DNA of 64,000 nt, from positions 63,328,671 to 63,392,670 of the forward strand of contig CM055101.1 in NCBI GenBank assembly GCA_029204225.1. The letters are read 5' to 3'. Shown here piece by piece: positions 1 through 11,913 of the stretch. The position numbers and the translations under genes are program-made. The notes under the pieces are model-generated. The model ran no database searches. It saw only the letters and a list, made by a program, of their open reading frames with translations, and was not told where the DNA came from. This DNA is from Diphasiastrum complanatum (taxonomy: Eukaryota > Streptophyta > Lycopodiopsida > Lycopodiales > Lycopodiaceae). Position 1 is the stretch's first letter; each line of letters starts with the position of its first letter.

Positions 1-1740
1 TTGAAAATGCCAAAAAGTAAACGACCGACTTTATCAGCACACCAAGCAAGTTGTTGCAAGTATGGATAAAGTTAGATACTAGTGATGAAAAAAGGGATTG
101 AAGTCTCTCGGAGACACTAATCTCAATAATTCAAGATGCCCATTCCTTGGTGAGCTGTAAAATAGTGTGCAATTGAAAAATGAACACCATTTATTCGACC
201 TTCCATCATATGAATGCATTTTATAGCTCTCAAAGATGACAATACTTGAGGTGATGTAACAGTTCGACCAAAGTTACCAAAAGCAAAAAAGTTGTCTTTC
301 AAATGAGAAATGGGGTTGGATCAAAACCAAAAGATCGCATGTGTTAGGATTTAAGAGGTAGATTGTCACATCCATTCCTGGCAAGGTACTATAGGAGCAA
401 GAGGAAAGGATGGGACATATTGATCAAGCAAACTTGTACATCAAGAGAATAAAAAACTATAGAGTTGGGAAGAAAGAAAAAGAAAGAACCCTAGAGGTAA
501 GAACAAAGGAAAACTCTGTGTCAAATTTCTCATACATGCATCCTCCTCCCCAAGTTTTTTAATTAGAAAAAGCTCATGCATGGGTGCACCCATACACATG
601 CGCAAAAGTGTACATAAGTTCAAATATATATATATATATATAGTTTAAGATTCCCTCTAGAGTTCTTGCTACTTTTTTGTAATACATTCACATGGGTACA
701 CATATGTCCATGGGTACTCATATGTCCCTCTTGCATTTCATCCGCTTCTTGGTTTGGAAGGATATTTGAACAACTTTATCTTCAATAAGTTGATTTTGTC
801 AAACTTGTTATACTTTTATGTTGAAGTATGTTAGTAGTTATAATACAAGATATAGTATTCTTATTAGATAATCATTGGTACTCTATTTTGTACCAATTCA
901 TGATGGAATAAAAGATGAAAAGAACTGCAAGCACTTGCATATTATGGCTATTGCAAATTATTAAGATGGTTGTGAAAATTAAAAAAACAAGGGAATTGTA
1001 CTTTATGCTTGAGATCATTGTCCTGATCATTGTTGACACATTCCTCACACACATATTTTATCAAACTGAAAGTTTAGCTTTATGCATATCCAAGATGTAA
1101 CTTATTCTAGATGGAATTTACAACTCCCTGATATGAATTTCTTTAAGTTTTAAAACATGAGTTACGTGCTACAACTAAGTTTGATATTGTGTGTATTTTC
1201 TAGAACAAATGTCGTTTTTCTTTCCTGTATTGGTTGCAAAGATGGGTCCCTATTTAAGCTTTTAATACAATGCATTAATATTGGTGTAGTCATCTGACAT
1301 TAAAATTTAATTTTGTAGTGACGTGACATTTTGATGATGACTTTTCTAGCTCATTTATTGTTTGAACGATGGAGATAGACACAAAGAAATCATTGGCATG
1401 TATTCTTACATAATTTTTTTTCAAATAATATATTCTCAACTACATAGCCTTGAGCTTATCTCTAGTGATATGTGGCACCTCATTGTTCCTAATGAAGAAT
1501 TTCTAGGTTTAATAATATTTGTGGTTGAATACTTGTGAAAATTTTGTCTTAATAAGCACAAAACCCATCACCATTAATATAAATAGGCTTCTTAGAAACT
1601 CATGGATGAAAAGTCAATCAAAAGCCTAATATATTCACCTTAAGATGTCAATTTCCACTTTATTTGATAAAAGATAGTGAAAGTGTTTGGCTTGTGGCTT
1701 GTATTCAGCATCCTAATTTCATACTATGGCTTACTAGAAG
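1..1740. other. AT-rich stretch without recognisable gene
   Basis: No recognisable protein, RNA gene or long repeat was found here. A short (TA)n run lies near 627-641. The few open frames are short, AT-rich and lack recognisable motifs. The stretch is probably decayed intergenic or transposon DNA. Confidence 0.5.
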
Positions 1741-2000
1741 GCTAATGAGAGCTATAAATGTCCTCGTATGAATCCATGTCCTCTTATGGCTTTACTAAGA
1801 TACCTTGCCTATCTTCCATGGTGATACTTATTTGCCTAGCATAAGTCCTCAGATACACTATAATTGTTAGCAAGTAATCACTCAAATGTTAGGTTTTGAG
1901 GGGAAAAAAAAGGCCCAAGCATGAAACATCAAGTTGTAGGCCTACAACCCATCTCTATAATAATCTAGACATTTATTTAAGGCTAAATGGTATATCAACA
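1740..2000 (+). pseudogene. LINE reverse-transcriptase fragment (degenerate)
   Basis: This stretch resembles, at nucleotide level, the reverse complement of about 35700-35960, where a better LINE reverse-transcriptase pseudogene is seen. The clearest shared block is ATCAAGTTGTAGGCCTA followed by a similar CCCA..CTATAAT run (about 1928-1965 here). The region just upstream (GCCTAGCATAAGTCCTCAGATACA) also has a counterpart. The reading frame is full of stops. The block would correspond to the start of the RT domain (QVVGLxPxxxII, equivalent to the usual RPIGLxNxxYKII). It is a short dead scrap and the assignment depends on the other copy. Confidence 0.4.
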
Positions 2001-2066
2001 CTTTGCTAAAAATAGGGAGCTAGAAATAGGGAGTGACATATTCTACATGCTAACAACTATGGAATA

Positions 2067-2110
2067 TCATTAGAGGAGTTCTCAATATCAAAAAGACCCT
2101 TCAAGGAATG
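2067..2110. repeat. Single end of a MITE-like repeat (TCATTAGAGGAGTT)
   Basis: The block starting TCATTAGAGGAGTT and running into AAAAAGACCCT matches the left end of the palindromic element at 28149-28527. No matching right arm (AACTCCTCTAATGA) was seen nearby, so this looks like a solitary or truncated end. Confidence 0.4.
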
Positions 2111-2369
2111 CCATGTAGGAAAAATATCAAAATAAAAAAAACAATATTGTTTATTTGCTTGCCCACACCACTCCCAAGGCCTCCCCAACTCCCAATGATC
2201 TAACCACAATGAAAAAATGAGCGGCATTTCCAAATTTGAATCAAGCATACAAGCATGGAGATTGGATTGATCGTACATAGTATATAATATAATCAAAGAT
2301 GAGTATTTTGTTTTGCTTCATAGAATCTGGTCATAGTACTTTGGTGCAACTGATTAGTCTATTATTTTT

Positions 2370-4933
2370 TTGATGATGACATTATATCATCTACATGTGG
2401 ATATCTCTATTGATTTGGCACCTTTGCAGAGAAGAGGAGGCAAAGGAATTCAAATATCTACTGAGGATCGTTCTCATTACAGGGCAGAAGGAAAAAAAAA
2501 CTTGGATTTGTGGATAGATGGAACATTATATCCACAAGATCCAAGCACTTTGACACATCCCACATTCTCTTCAATAACTCATTTAGTTACATGGATATGC
2601 AATGGGCATAGTGGATTACTAGGATATTGTGAAAGATTGCAGAACCATGGAAAACAACTTTATATGAATAAAGTTTACTTTTTAGAAGGTGAGTTAATTT
2701 GGATATCCTCTTATTGTCAGAATAGAGATTGTCATCTCCAAAAGAAAATGAACAACTTAAAAAAAATAATGAATCATTATAGAAGATAACAATCAATATC
2801 AAATCAGAACTAGAGCAAATGCAATCAGTCTTATAGTCTATTCGTATTAAAAGCTCACAATTATTGAAGGATGTGGATTTGGCAAAGAAGAAGGCTGAAA
2901 GTAAGAAGCGAAAGCAAAAAGTTGCAAGGATATTCAAATGCTTTCAGAAGGAGGTTATCGAAATAGAAGGATCCGTGCATTCAACTAAGCATATTTAGAA
3001 TTTTGTAAGTTTTTCAATGACATCTGGATTTAATTTTAGCTATGGTGATATTCTGTTAACTATCTGTTTTTTTTGCAGATCTGCATTAGTAGCTCCTCGG
3101 AATATTAAAGACAATGCTTCACTAGGAATGTCATTGGGCACAATATTGACTTGCAAATCCACTGAGCGTATCATGATGAACAATAGGATTTCAAATTTAA
3201 AGTGTAAAATAGCAGAGTCTTCGATGGTGGACATTAAAAAAAATTTAGATAAGACTATAGTTCAGGTGCTTGTGATTTTGCAGGTAATAGCAGGGAAGCG
3301 TATGCAACAATATTTAAACTAATTAGAGAAGCTTTTAAGCAAGTTCAAATTAGAAAAGTCCCAATCCCTAGGACATATCACTTGAATAAAGAGAGAGATA
3401 CATTAAACATAGGTATGCATAAGATCACTAGAACTCCACTTCATATTGAGGAGGTGTATGAAACTGATGGAAGATCGATATTCTATAATTCATCAAACAA
3501 TTTATTTGTTGATCTAAATTACTTGCTGAGATACATCGTCACATTCTATGATATAACCTATGAAAAGGTGAATGGCAAAATAATCATAGTACTTAAGTTA
3601 GATGAGTCAGAAATTGTGAAAGGGCAGAAGATGGAGAGGGTTAGTATAACTCTCATGAATGATGCTCTATCACAAACATAGAACCAAGAAGATTTCAAAT
3701 TCAGTGTCCAGTCATAAAATGATATATGGTGGTTGGCAGCGTTTCGGGTAACTAGCATCATTATTACATTACATTCATTGAACAATATTAATACATTGTA
3801 AACTAAGTCTGATTAATTCTTTGGACAGGTGCTGAAAGAGGATCATAATATATTATCATGGATATTCTCAAGGACATCTTATCCTCGAATCATCAAGGAC
3901 CATAATTGATGGAGGACTTCTCAATGTTCCAGGAGTTGGAGACTTCGATGTTGAATGGCACTTAGCAGTTGATTTAAAAACATTGAAATGTATGTATAAT
4001 GTCTCTCACGGTGCTACATCAAAACACCCTTGTTTGTACTGCACGAAAATGGCAAAAGATGTAACTAGGAGTACAGGAATTACTAGAGAATATACAAATC
4101 CAAACTGGAAGCCTGTGTTGCCTATCCCCTTAAAAAATGTGCATGTTTGCACTCTTCATGCAGAAGTTAGATTAACCGAAAAGATCATTTATCTTCATAT
4201 AGTTTTTGCTTGGAATACTAAGCCAACATCATTAGAAAAGGAAGCTATCTCTCGATTAGAAGGTTTTATCAAAAGCAGGACTCCATAAAGGACATTTCAA
4301 AATTCAAAAAGATGAAAAGCTTTCAGGAAAGAATGGGAACATGCCAACTAAGCCAAGCATAGGAGGAGCAAAAGCACGTCGTTTTCTATCAAATCATACT
4401 GGTAAGGCTTCTAATATTCAACACTCATTCTGGACAGATATTATTACTGCCACTCAGGACTTCAAGAAAGATGGCAAAACCAGAGTACTAAAAGTTGATG
4501 TATGGAAAAAGCTTGATAGTATGATTGTTATTTTAAGAAAAGAAAAATACTCTGATATTGATAAGAAAGCTGTCCAAAGGACTTGTGTTGAGTTTGTTAA
4601 TGCAGTATCAAAAGCATGGAGAGAAGATCACATCACTCATTACATGGTTAGTATAAAATTTTCAAAATGCTTTCAAATTTTCATATATATTTAGATCCAA
4701 AGATAAGACTAACATTATGATTTTGACATATGCAGCACATACTAAGAGATCATACATCATTTTTTGCAAATACATATGGAAGCTTGAGTGTATGGTCATC
4801 ACAAGGGATGGAGAAGTCACACTGGCAAGCACGAGCAACATTTCATCGAAATACACAACATGGAGGAACCAATGAAAAACGAAACTACATTTGTCAATTG
4901 TTTCAGTGGTTCTACCGCAGAGTTCAGATTTGA
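2370..4933 (+). pseudogene. Transposase-like gene T1 of a two-gene DNA element
   Basis: A multi-exon coding region with canonical introns at about 3005-3078, 3748-3828 and 4647-4735. The first part (to about 3000) is Lys/Glu-rich and looks coiled-coil. A middle block reads LKLDESEIVKGQKMERV (about 3590-3640). Joining the next exon gives AAFRVLKEDHNILSWI, then DFDVEWHLAVDLKTLK (about 3940-3990) and a CxxC in HPCLYC (about 4027). The last exon has YGSLSVWSSQG and MEKSHWQAR (about 4778-4835). Asp, Asp and Glu in these blocks, with CxxC between, suggest an RNase H-fold DDE transposase of the hAT/KDZ type, but this is inference. Stops (about 3680 and 4287) and frameshifts make it a pseudogene. It runs tail to tail with A1. 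The C-terminal half is repeated at 11914-12619. The start is uncertain. Confidence 0.6.
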
Positions 4934-5142
4934 CATATAACAAAGTCCACACAATACACCAAGTTTAGAAAAGCATGCAAGTTCATACAGGAAGAGAAAA
5001 TTAGATGATTGATGAGTAGAAAATCATCATTGTCATCAAATCATGACATGTTCAGAATTGCTTTGCAAATTCATTGAACAAGAGAGGAGAAATACCCAAT
5101 GTAAATGTATTGATTGTATTATACCAAAATACAAAGTGTCAA
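4934..5142. other. Convergent intergenic gap between T1 and A1
   Basis: A 209-bp AT-rich gap separates the stop of T1 (+) from the stop of A1 (-). The second copy has a comparable 143-bp gap (11771-11913). It would hold both polyadenylation regions. No clear inverted repeat was seen in it. Confidence 0.5.
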
Positions 5143-6658
5143 CTATTCATCATCAAATCTTGTATCAGATTCTATGGCAGTATTGTCATGAAGAAATTCT
5201 CTGCTAGCGTATGCATCTAATAAATGTGCATTATCCTTATTTCCACTAAGCTCAATATAAGTGGAATACAATGAATAATGGGAGCTCCTTAAAGGAACAT
5301 TCCCATCAGTAAAGCCTAAAATGTTCAAAATAGAAGATCTTTTGACAAAAATGATCTTATTCGTCTTAACAAATTTATGTCCTCCTAGATAAAATGATAA
5401 AGCTTTAACTGCCATTATAAGACTCTCCCCAACTAGGCTCATCTTGGAATGAGCAATACAAATCTCATTCTTCAGGAAATGCCTAAGATAGTGGCCCAGT
5501 CCACTGTCCCTCTGGAACGAGGATGCATGTTGTCTGAAACCACCTCGTCTCATAGCAAAATCATCTATTATGAGAGCATCCTGCAATAGGAAATATGTTA
5601 GCAAAAATACATTCAGTGATTGAAAACATGCAAATGCAAGGACGATTAAACACTTACACATTCTTCATCGACAGCAGCAACCAGATTAGGATGAACAATA
5701 TAATGACCACGTACTGAAGAGGAATCATTAGTGAAATGCATTAATGATGGATGAGGGAAGCCCATCTGGGATTGAAATGCCGTGAATTCTTCATCGGATG
5801 GTCTGCCTCGCCCATCCTCAGCTATATTTAATAAAGTCTTATTCAGGCATTCTTCACTGGTCATAAGTCCCTCCTCATCATCAAAATCAATACCAGCAAC
5901 AAGGTCATCTGTTTCAAAATCTACAAAGTCGGAGAATTTGGAAATTGTGCCGGATAATAAACATAGAACCTCATCCTCACGATAGTCAAAAAATTTACAT
6001 AAATCAGCAGTAGTAAAATATACATCGTCATTAATATAATATACAGGCAAATTGAAAAGACATTTCGACTCCTCCATAGATTTGGATTCATCATTAGATG
6101 TATTTTGGCCAATGAAAGAATCCCGAAGAACATTAGTATTTACATCAATAATTCACTTTCCTTATCAGGAGTGTCGATAAGTAAGTGACTGATATCCTTA
6201 ATAGATGACTGAACAGAGGATGGTGCAAAAGGAGGGTCAGCAACAGAAACTTCATCATCATCTGAGATCTGAACTAGCAAAAAAAGTACAATACCACTCT
6301 GAAATTCAACCAATCGACATTTCTTGTTGCAATACAGACACATTGAACTGCTTTTGAAAAGATCAAACAATTTGGTGAACATTCTATCCAGTCTATGTCT
6401 GAAAGTTGGGAAGAAATGAACAAGATCAGTATAATGCATGTACTGGAGTGGACCTATGGAGAAAACATGCTTACTAAGTATATCTCTGAATCTGACATAA
6501 TGGTCATAAAATATGTCAGAATTTGGTTGTGCAGTCCTGAAAACATGTAGATATGGCCTGAATAGACTGTGGAAATAGTCTAGGTTTTTAGTAATCCCAA
6601 ATTCACTAAGAAATGAACTCAAGCTTGAATCTCGTGAGGATGATGAGGAAGAGGCCAT
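5143..6658 (-). pseudogene. Partner gene A1 of the two-gene DNA element
   Basis: Function not recognised. I start it at the Met of MASSSSSSRDSSLSSFLSEF (6658) because the homologue A2 begins MASSSMASDD. The N-terminal block ends in a HYTDLVHFFP segment (HFQDLVHSQP in A2). A one-base frameshift or small unrecognised intron lies near 6145. The middle block contains LPVYYINDDVYFTTADLCKF (A2: VPLYFINNKCYISFNDIEDV). A 77-bp intron (5581-5657) sits at exactly the same position as in A2: DEEC/DALIID versus DYDM/DAIEID. The last exon has NEICI.H, IMAVKALSFYLGGHKF, KIIFVK, ILGFT, YSTYIEL and FLHDN, and ends acidic. The T1-A1 pairing recurs with T2-A2, so A is probably a mobility or DNA-binding accessory protein. 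That role is inference. Confidence 0.6.
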
Positions 6659-6670
6659 GGCAGTAACGTG

Positions 6671-6835
6671 AATATTGCACTTGTGCACGAGGGAGAACTG
6701 AACCAAAACTAACTATCAAAATGGTGCACAAGAGGGATATGTACGGCAGGTAGATACCGAATATCGCACTTGTGCACGAGTAGGTACAGTTGCACGCAAA
6801 CGGACAGCAATGAGCGTGCACAAGAGCGATATGCC
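6671..6835. repeat. Alternating subterminal repeats ATATYGCACTTGTGCACGAG
   Basis: Four related 18-21-bp motifs alternate in orientation just upstream of A1: forward AATATTGCACTTGTGCACGAG-type copies at about 6671 and 6760, reverse GTGCACAAGAGNGATATG copies at about 6723 and 6816. The forward-reverse pair recurs about every 90 bp. Such arrays near one end of a DNA transposon are typical transposase-binding subterminal repeats. They could also be operators in the A1 promoter. Confidence 0.6.
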
Positions 6836-7103
6836 ATGAATTTTGAGAATAAAAAAGGTAAAAAATTAATCGATTTTTGTGCCATTTATACTAAATTTTC
6901 GCACGTGTGGTCAACGGAGTGTGAAAAATTGCCTACATTGGCAAATCTAGCCATGTAGAATATTATACATTTTGTCAATATTGTTTGTTGGTTACTTGAA
7001 TGGCCAAAGTGCCACTACATACACACTGAAAGTAGGTTACCACGAGTCAAGAGGAGTGGTTGTGTCCATTTGGTAGTGATTCCTACTTTGTAAGATCTAG
7101 ACC

Positions 7104-7316
7104 ATGATTTATGATGTCGAAGGCTTAGATATCAACAAGTCATTACCAAAACAAACTTCTGAGACTTGTATTCTTGGGAAACATGCAACGTCTAGATTTC
7201 CCAAAGGCCAAGCTCTTAGAGCTAAAGGCATTTTGGATTTAATTCACTGTGATCTCCATGGCCCAATGCAAACCCCATCATGTGAAGGATCAATGTATTT
7301 CATTACTTGGATCTAG
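7104..7316 (+). pseudogene. Copia GAG-pre-integrase/integrase N-terminal scrap
   Basis: A short open frame with CILGKHATSRFPKGQA, then LDLIHCDLHGPMQT and YFITWI. This matches the end of the zinc-binding pre-integrase domain and the start of the integrase core (first catalytic Asp in HCDLHGP) of Ty1/copia polyproteins. The GPMQT wording differs from the HSDVHSF form in the other copia elements here, so it belongs to another copia lineage. Both sides are lost. Confidence 0.75.
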
Positions 7317-8105
7317 GCTAGGGTTTTCACATTAGGGCGAGAAAGTGGAGTCTACTTCCTTATTACATGCTGGATTTTCACCTAACTTTGCAAAGGAAGT
7401 GTGTTTTACTATGTATTCCCATTCTCCATAGTGAGAAGATAGAAACTTTTTGGAGCCTCAAGGACAAACTCGAGTTTTCTCTCATTGTATGGTGATTACT
7501 CTTGATTTCCAATGAAACCCAGCTTTGGCACTTTGTAAACACTGTCTACAGGCCGTACTACAGCCTTATTTCCACACGTGTGGAGTTGGATTATACTAAT
7601 TGATCAATGCTTTGATTGTCTCTACTTGTTTCCTATCAAGCTGCTAAACTAGATCTTGTTTTCTGATGACTAGTTTCTGATAGATTGTTTAACAAGAATA
7701 CAATCACCTTGTGGATCATTCAAAGATTCATTTATCCTAGGATAAGCTACCAGGATCACTTGCCATTGATTAGTTTTGAGTTTGTTTCATGAAAACTAAT
7801 TAATCTAGGCTGATTTCAGACCTTTTTAAAGTGAAAACCAGGTCTTGAAAGTACATCAAAGTGAATGAGAGAGATAGAGTCAGTTTTTGTCCAAGGATAG
7901 CCAAGATTGGCAAGATTTGCTTGAGTGTAGTTTTCATCTCATCTTATCTTCATTCCAGATTTGTGAGGGAGTGATAGAACTGTGATTACGAATCCATCTG
8001 TTGGATTAGAAGTCAACATTTGAGTGAAACACTGCAAGTTAGAAACCTATGTGAGTTTCAGGTCCAAACAAATCTATATCTTTTGTGTAGAATCTTGATA
8101 GTAAG
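7317..8105 (+). mobile_element. LTR/leader remnant upstream of copia element A
   Basis: This non-coding stretch precedes the gag start of element A at about the distance occupied by LTR end and leader in element B. Near 7548-7610 it carries GGCCGTACTACAG and CCACACGTGTGG, the pair of motifs found in the other copia LTRs. No canonical PBS (TGGTATCAGAGC) was seen, so the LTR/leader border cannot be fixed and the PBS may be lost. Confidence 0.4.
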
Positions 8106-9880
8106 ATGGGATCAATGGGAGCCTACCTTCTAGAAGCTAGTGAGAGGTTAAATTCTACCAATTATGCTATTTGGAAAGTGAGGGTGGAGTCACTAATGGT
8201 TCTCCAGGATGTTTATGAGTTTCTAATAGATGATGAAAATGAACCTCTAGGTGCACAGGAATTAGTGAGATACAAGAAGAGGTCTAGGCTTGCACTTCAT
8301 TGTATTAAGATGAATGTATGCAGTGATCTTTTAAGGGAAGTATCATCATGTAAGAGTGCTAAAGAGGCTTGAGAATCTTTAAAATCTATCTATGAGTCTA
8401 GTAACACTTCGAGGGTTCTCATGCTTAGGAATCAAATTCTACAAAGCATGAAGAGGAGTGATGAGAGTGCACAAGACTATGTGCTAAGAATCAAGTCTCT
8501 CAATAGGGAGTTAGCTTCCATTGAAGAGAAGATTCAAGATAGTGGGCTTGTTCAGATTGTCCTCAATGGTCTAGGGAGTGGCTTTACAAATTTGGTCCAA
8601 AGCTTTACAATCCAAGAAACTTTGCCTACTATAGAAAAGCTACAGTGTATTAGTAGATGAAGAGTGTAGGATGTTGCATACCAATACAAGAAGAACTATG
8701 GCATAAAAGGTTGGGCCACCCCACTACAAAGCCATGGAATCTATGGTTGCAAAGGAGCTTGCAGTTGGACTCCCCAAGCATTTGTCAAAGTGTGGGAAGA
8801 GATGTGAAGCATGCATCCTCTCAAAGGCTCACAAACTACTCTTCTCAAGATCTACATCAAGATCAAACTCTCCTCTTGAACTCATCCATTCGGATGTTCA
8901 TATTTTTTCACATGAGTTTAATGGTGGTGCCAAGTACTATGTAATCTTCATTGATGACTATTCTAGATTTTGTTGGATGTACCTCTTGTCTAGCAAATCA
9001 ATGGTGTTTGAATCTTTTGTAAAGTTCAAGACTTTGGTAGAAAATCAACTTAGTACCAGGATTAAGGTATTAAGGAGTGATAATGGAGGTGAATATATCT
9101 CCAATAAGTTGATTGACTTTTGTAGTTCTAATGGCATAAAGAGGGAGTTGTCATGTCCATACACCCCTCAACAAAATGGAGTGAGTTAGAGAAGAAATAG
9201 ATCTCTTTGTGAGTGTGCTAAGGCCTTAAGGCTAGATGCTTCTCTATCCAAACCATTTTGGGGTGAAGCAATAATTTGTGCTAACTATTTGTGCAATAGA
9301 TTGCCAAACCAAGCCATTGGAGGAATCACACCATTTGAAGCTCTATTTGGAGAGAAGCCCAATCTCAAGGATGTCAAAGTTTTTGGATCCACTTGCTATG
9401 TACACCAGTCCTTGGACAAGAGAAGGAAGGATGATGCAACATCCATCAAAAGCATCTTTGTGGGATATGGTGAGAATAGCAAAGGTTATAGAGTCTTCAA
9501 TCCCATCACTAGCAAGGTGATAGTGAGTAGGGATGTTATATTTTTTGAAGGACATGCTTGTGATTTGGATGATAATGCTACTAATCATCTTGATGCCAAG
9601 GATCATGCTAGGATGGAGGAGGAGCTTCCAAGTGAAGAAGAACAAGAGGATCCACCTCAAGATGCAAGAACTCCAAGAACTCCAAGAAGATCTACAAGGG
9701 CAAGATCCAAGCCATTGAGGCTCACCTATGATGGTCAAGGTGATCAAAGGGAAGGCTCATCATCTTTCAGATCTTACACCTTTCTTACTTCAATGTTAGA
9801 TGAGCCAACATGCTATGAAGATGCTTTTAAGTCTAAAAGTTGGATGGATGCTATGCAAGTAGAGTATGATTTTGTTGAAT
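8106..9880 (+). pseudogene. Copia element A: gag and integrase, truncated
   Basis: Gag starts MGSMGAYLLEASERLNSTNY and runs to about 8656 with a stop at 8370-8372. The nucleocapsid zinc knuckle and protease are missing, because gag is followed directly by pre-integrase ELWHKRLGHPTTK (about 8690) with frame changes. The integrase core has ELIHSDVHIF, FIDDYSRFCWMYLL, LRSDNGGEYIS and TPQQNG, interrupted by a TAG at 9187-9189 where VAER is expected. The frame then continues through LCNRLPNQAIGG and FVGYGENSKGYR to the acidic linker and SWMDAMQVEYD. The reverse transcriptase is absent: similarity stops at about 9870-9880, where the second two-gene DNA element begins. Gag and integrase are close to those of B and E. 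Confidence 0.85.
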
Positions 9881-10011
9881 CTATTGATAGACTAGTTAAT
9901 GTATTTCAGCGTAGGTACAAATTTGTCTCATTCTGAATGGTGGATAAATATAGGTTGTAAATCTCAATTCGTTATTTGACAAATGTATGGCTGTGATCAA
10001 CAAGAATTGGC

Positions 10012-10019
10012 TATAAATA
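10012..10019 (+). promoter_or_regulatory. TATA box candidate for partner gene A2
   Basis: TATAAATA lies 279 bp upstream of the A2 start codon in the sequence between the truncated copia and A2. The position is plausible for a core promoter with a roughly 250-nt leader. No experimental or comparative support is available. Confidence 0.4.
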
Positions 10020-10297
10020 TGTGCACCACTTTCCATATTTCGATTCTGTGATCTTTTATTCTGAACTCTCTAGTCTTCTTGTTTTTTTTCATTCTCGCAA
10101 TATCGAATCGACGCATGTCAACCCTTGCTGTGCATGCTCGTATTCATTCAGGCGCGCTAAATCGATATCAACCACTTCCGACGAGTGCTTTTCAAAAAAT
10201 TTCATTCTCGGCCTTACCATATCAGATCAGCGCGCGCACTTTGCTTTATTCCTCTACCGATATTTATCTGTCGCGTTGAACCGATATCGGATTCAAT

Positions 10298-11770
10298 ATG
10301 GCTAGTTCCTCCATGGCCTCAGATGACAAACTTATGAATTTTTTTAGTGCCAGTGACATTCCATCTGACGAATTAGATTATTTTGCTAGTATTTTTTTTT
10401 CTCCCTTCGATATCGATAAGCTAGTTTATGAGAATCGTTATAATTTAATTTCTTATCTTGATAATTTCTCTCAGATTATTAGTACTCCTGTTTTGGATAT
10501 AGATAATTTTTGTTTCGTTCATTTTCAGGACCTTGTACATTCCCAACCATAAGAATATGTCGCCTTCTAATCAAAGGAATGGCTTTTGTCTTCTACATAT
10601 CTACTGAAATTCTAGATGATGAGTCTGTTGAATCTTCAACTGTTTCATTGATCGAAGTGTCTGCATCTGCTCCAGTTGATGTAAATGATGCATATATTGA
10701 TATAGGGGTTGAAGCTGAAGCTTCTATGGCTTCAGATTATCAAAAAACTCTCCCTCGTTCTATAATCTTCTCTGATTCTCTTCCATTTGCATCTCTTGTT
10801 AATCAATTAACTCTACTCGATGTTCCTTTATATTTTATAAATAATAAATGTTATATTTCATTTAATGATATAGAAGATGTATTGAATTTGAGAGAGGATG
10901 AATTCCTCTCAATTTTTGCTCAAAATTTATCAGAATTTTCTAACATTGTTGATTACTCATATGATGATCTTGAAAGTGAGATAGATTATGATAAAGATGG
11001 CAATTGGAAATCTGGCAATGAGGCCTTGGAGGCCATGATTGAAAAATCCAAAGCCTATGAAAAAACTTTGCCTACAGAGGAGGAATTTTTGGAATTTCAA
11101 AAAAGATATCGCCCTAGGGCTAGATATATCCCCTCCGAAAATGTAGAGGCCATTGGAGGACATGACATCAACAGAGCAAACGTCGTTGATTACGATGATT
11201 ATGATATGGTAAGTAGATATTATATTGGTATTGATATTGTTCAGTTTTCTTATTTCTTATTGGTATTGATATTGTTCAGTTTTCTTATTGAGTTTGTAGT
11301 GTTATGTATCATTCTAAATTTATTTTCTTTTCTCGTTTACAGGATGCTATTGAAATAGATGCCTTTGGTATGATACATGGAGGCGTTCAGCCGGGAGAAA
11401 AGATGTTTCTCTATTTCATTATTTGAAAAACTTTCAAAATAATGAGATTTGTATATATCATTCATCTTATAATCCATATGCAACCACTGTCATTATGGCC
11501 ATCAAATCATTATCAGTTTGTTTAGGGGGCCATAGGTACGCAAGAGGAACATATAAAATATTTTTTGTGAAGACAGGTTTGGCTATTAAAATATTGGGTT
11601 ATACTCCCAATGAGACTACGAAAAGATCATCTGCAATGGCCCTTTATTCGGGTTACATTGATATGAGCAAGAGGAAAAATTTAGAATTTTTGGATCCATA
11701 TGAAAGGAGATTATTCCTTCATGACAATACCATCCGTCTGAATCTTGAAGAGGATGATGATGATAATTAA
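10298..11770 (+). pseudogene. Partner gene A2 (second copy of A)
   Basis: This is a paralogue of A1 and its function is not recognised. It starts MASSSMASDDKLMNFF with LDYFASIFFSPFD, parallel to LDYFHSLFRPYLH in A1. A frame change lies near 10545. The central acidic block has VPLYFINNKCYISFNDIEDV and LREDEFLSIF. The intron at 11209-11342 (134 bp, GTAAGT..CAG) is at the same place as in A1 and has grown by a direct repeat of about 38 bp (about 11220-11290). After it, DAIEIDAFGMIHGGV runs into a frameshift near 11395 and resumes as FHYLKNFQNNEICIYH. The rest has IMAIKSLSVCLGGH, KIFFVK, ILGYTP, MALYSGYIDM, DPYERRLFLHDN and a Glu/Asp tail. It is convergent with T2, 143 bp away. Confidence 0.6.
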
Positions 11771-11913
11771 ATATTTTTCTGTAATAGATTTCTGATATAC
11801 TACAAGGGTCTCTCTTTTGTAATGAAGTTGAATGCCTTCCGAAATATCGTAATACTTGGCAAGTTTTTAGCTTGATATCTAAATTGTGCTCTTCTGTAAA
11901 ACCATTGAAAAAG

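Noticed and set aside
915-1100. Small open frames on both strands near 870-1100
   Set aside because: AT-rich, overlapping each other, without motif. Length expected by chance.
6606-6958. Small open frames around the subterminal repeats
   Set aside because: They overlap repeats and the A1 promoter region, and have no motif or homologue in the second copy.
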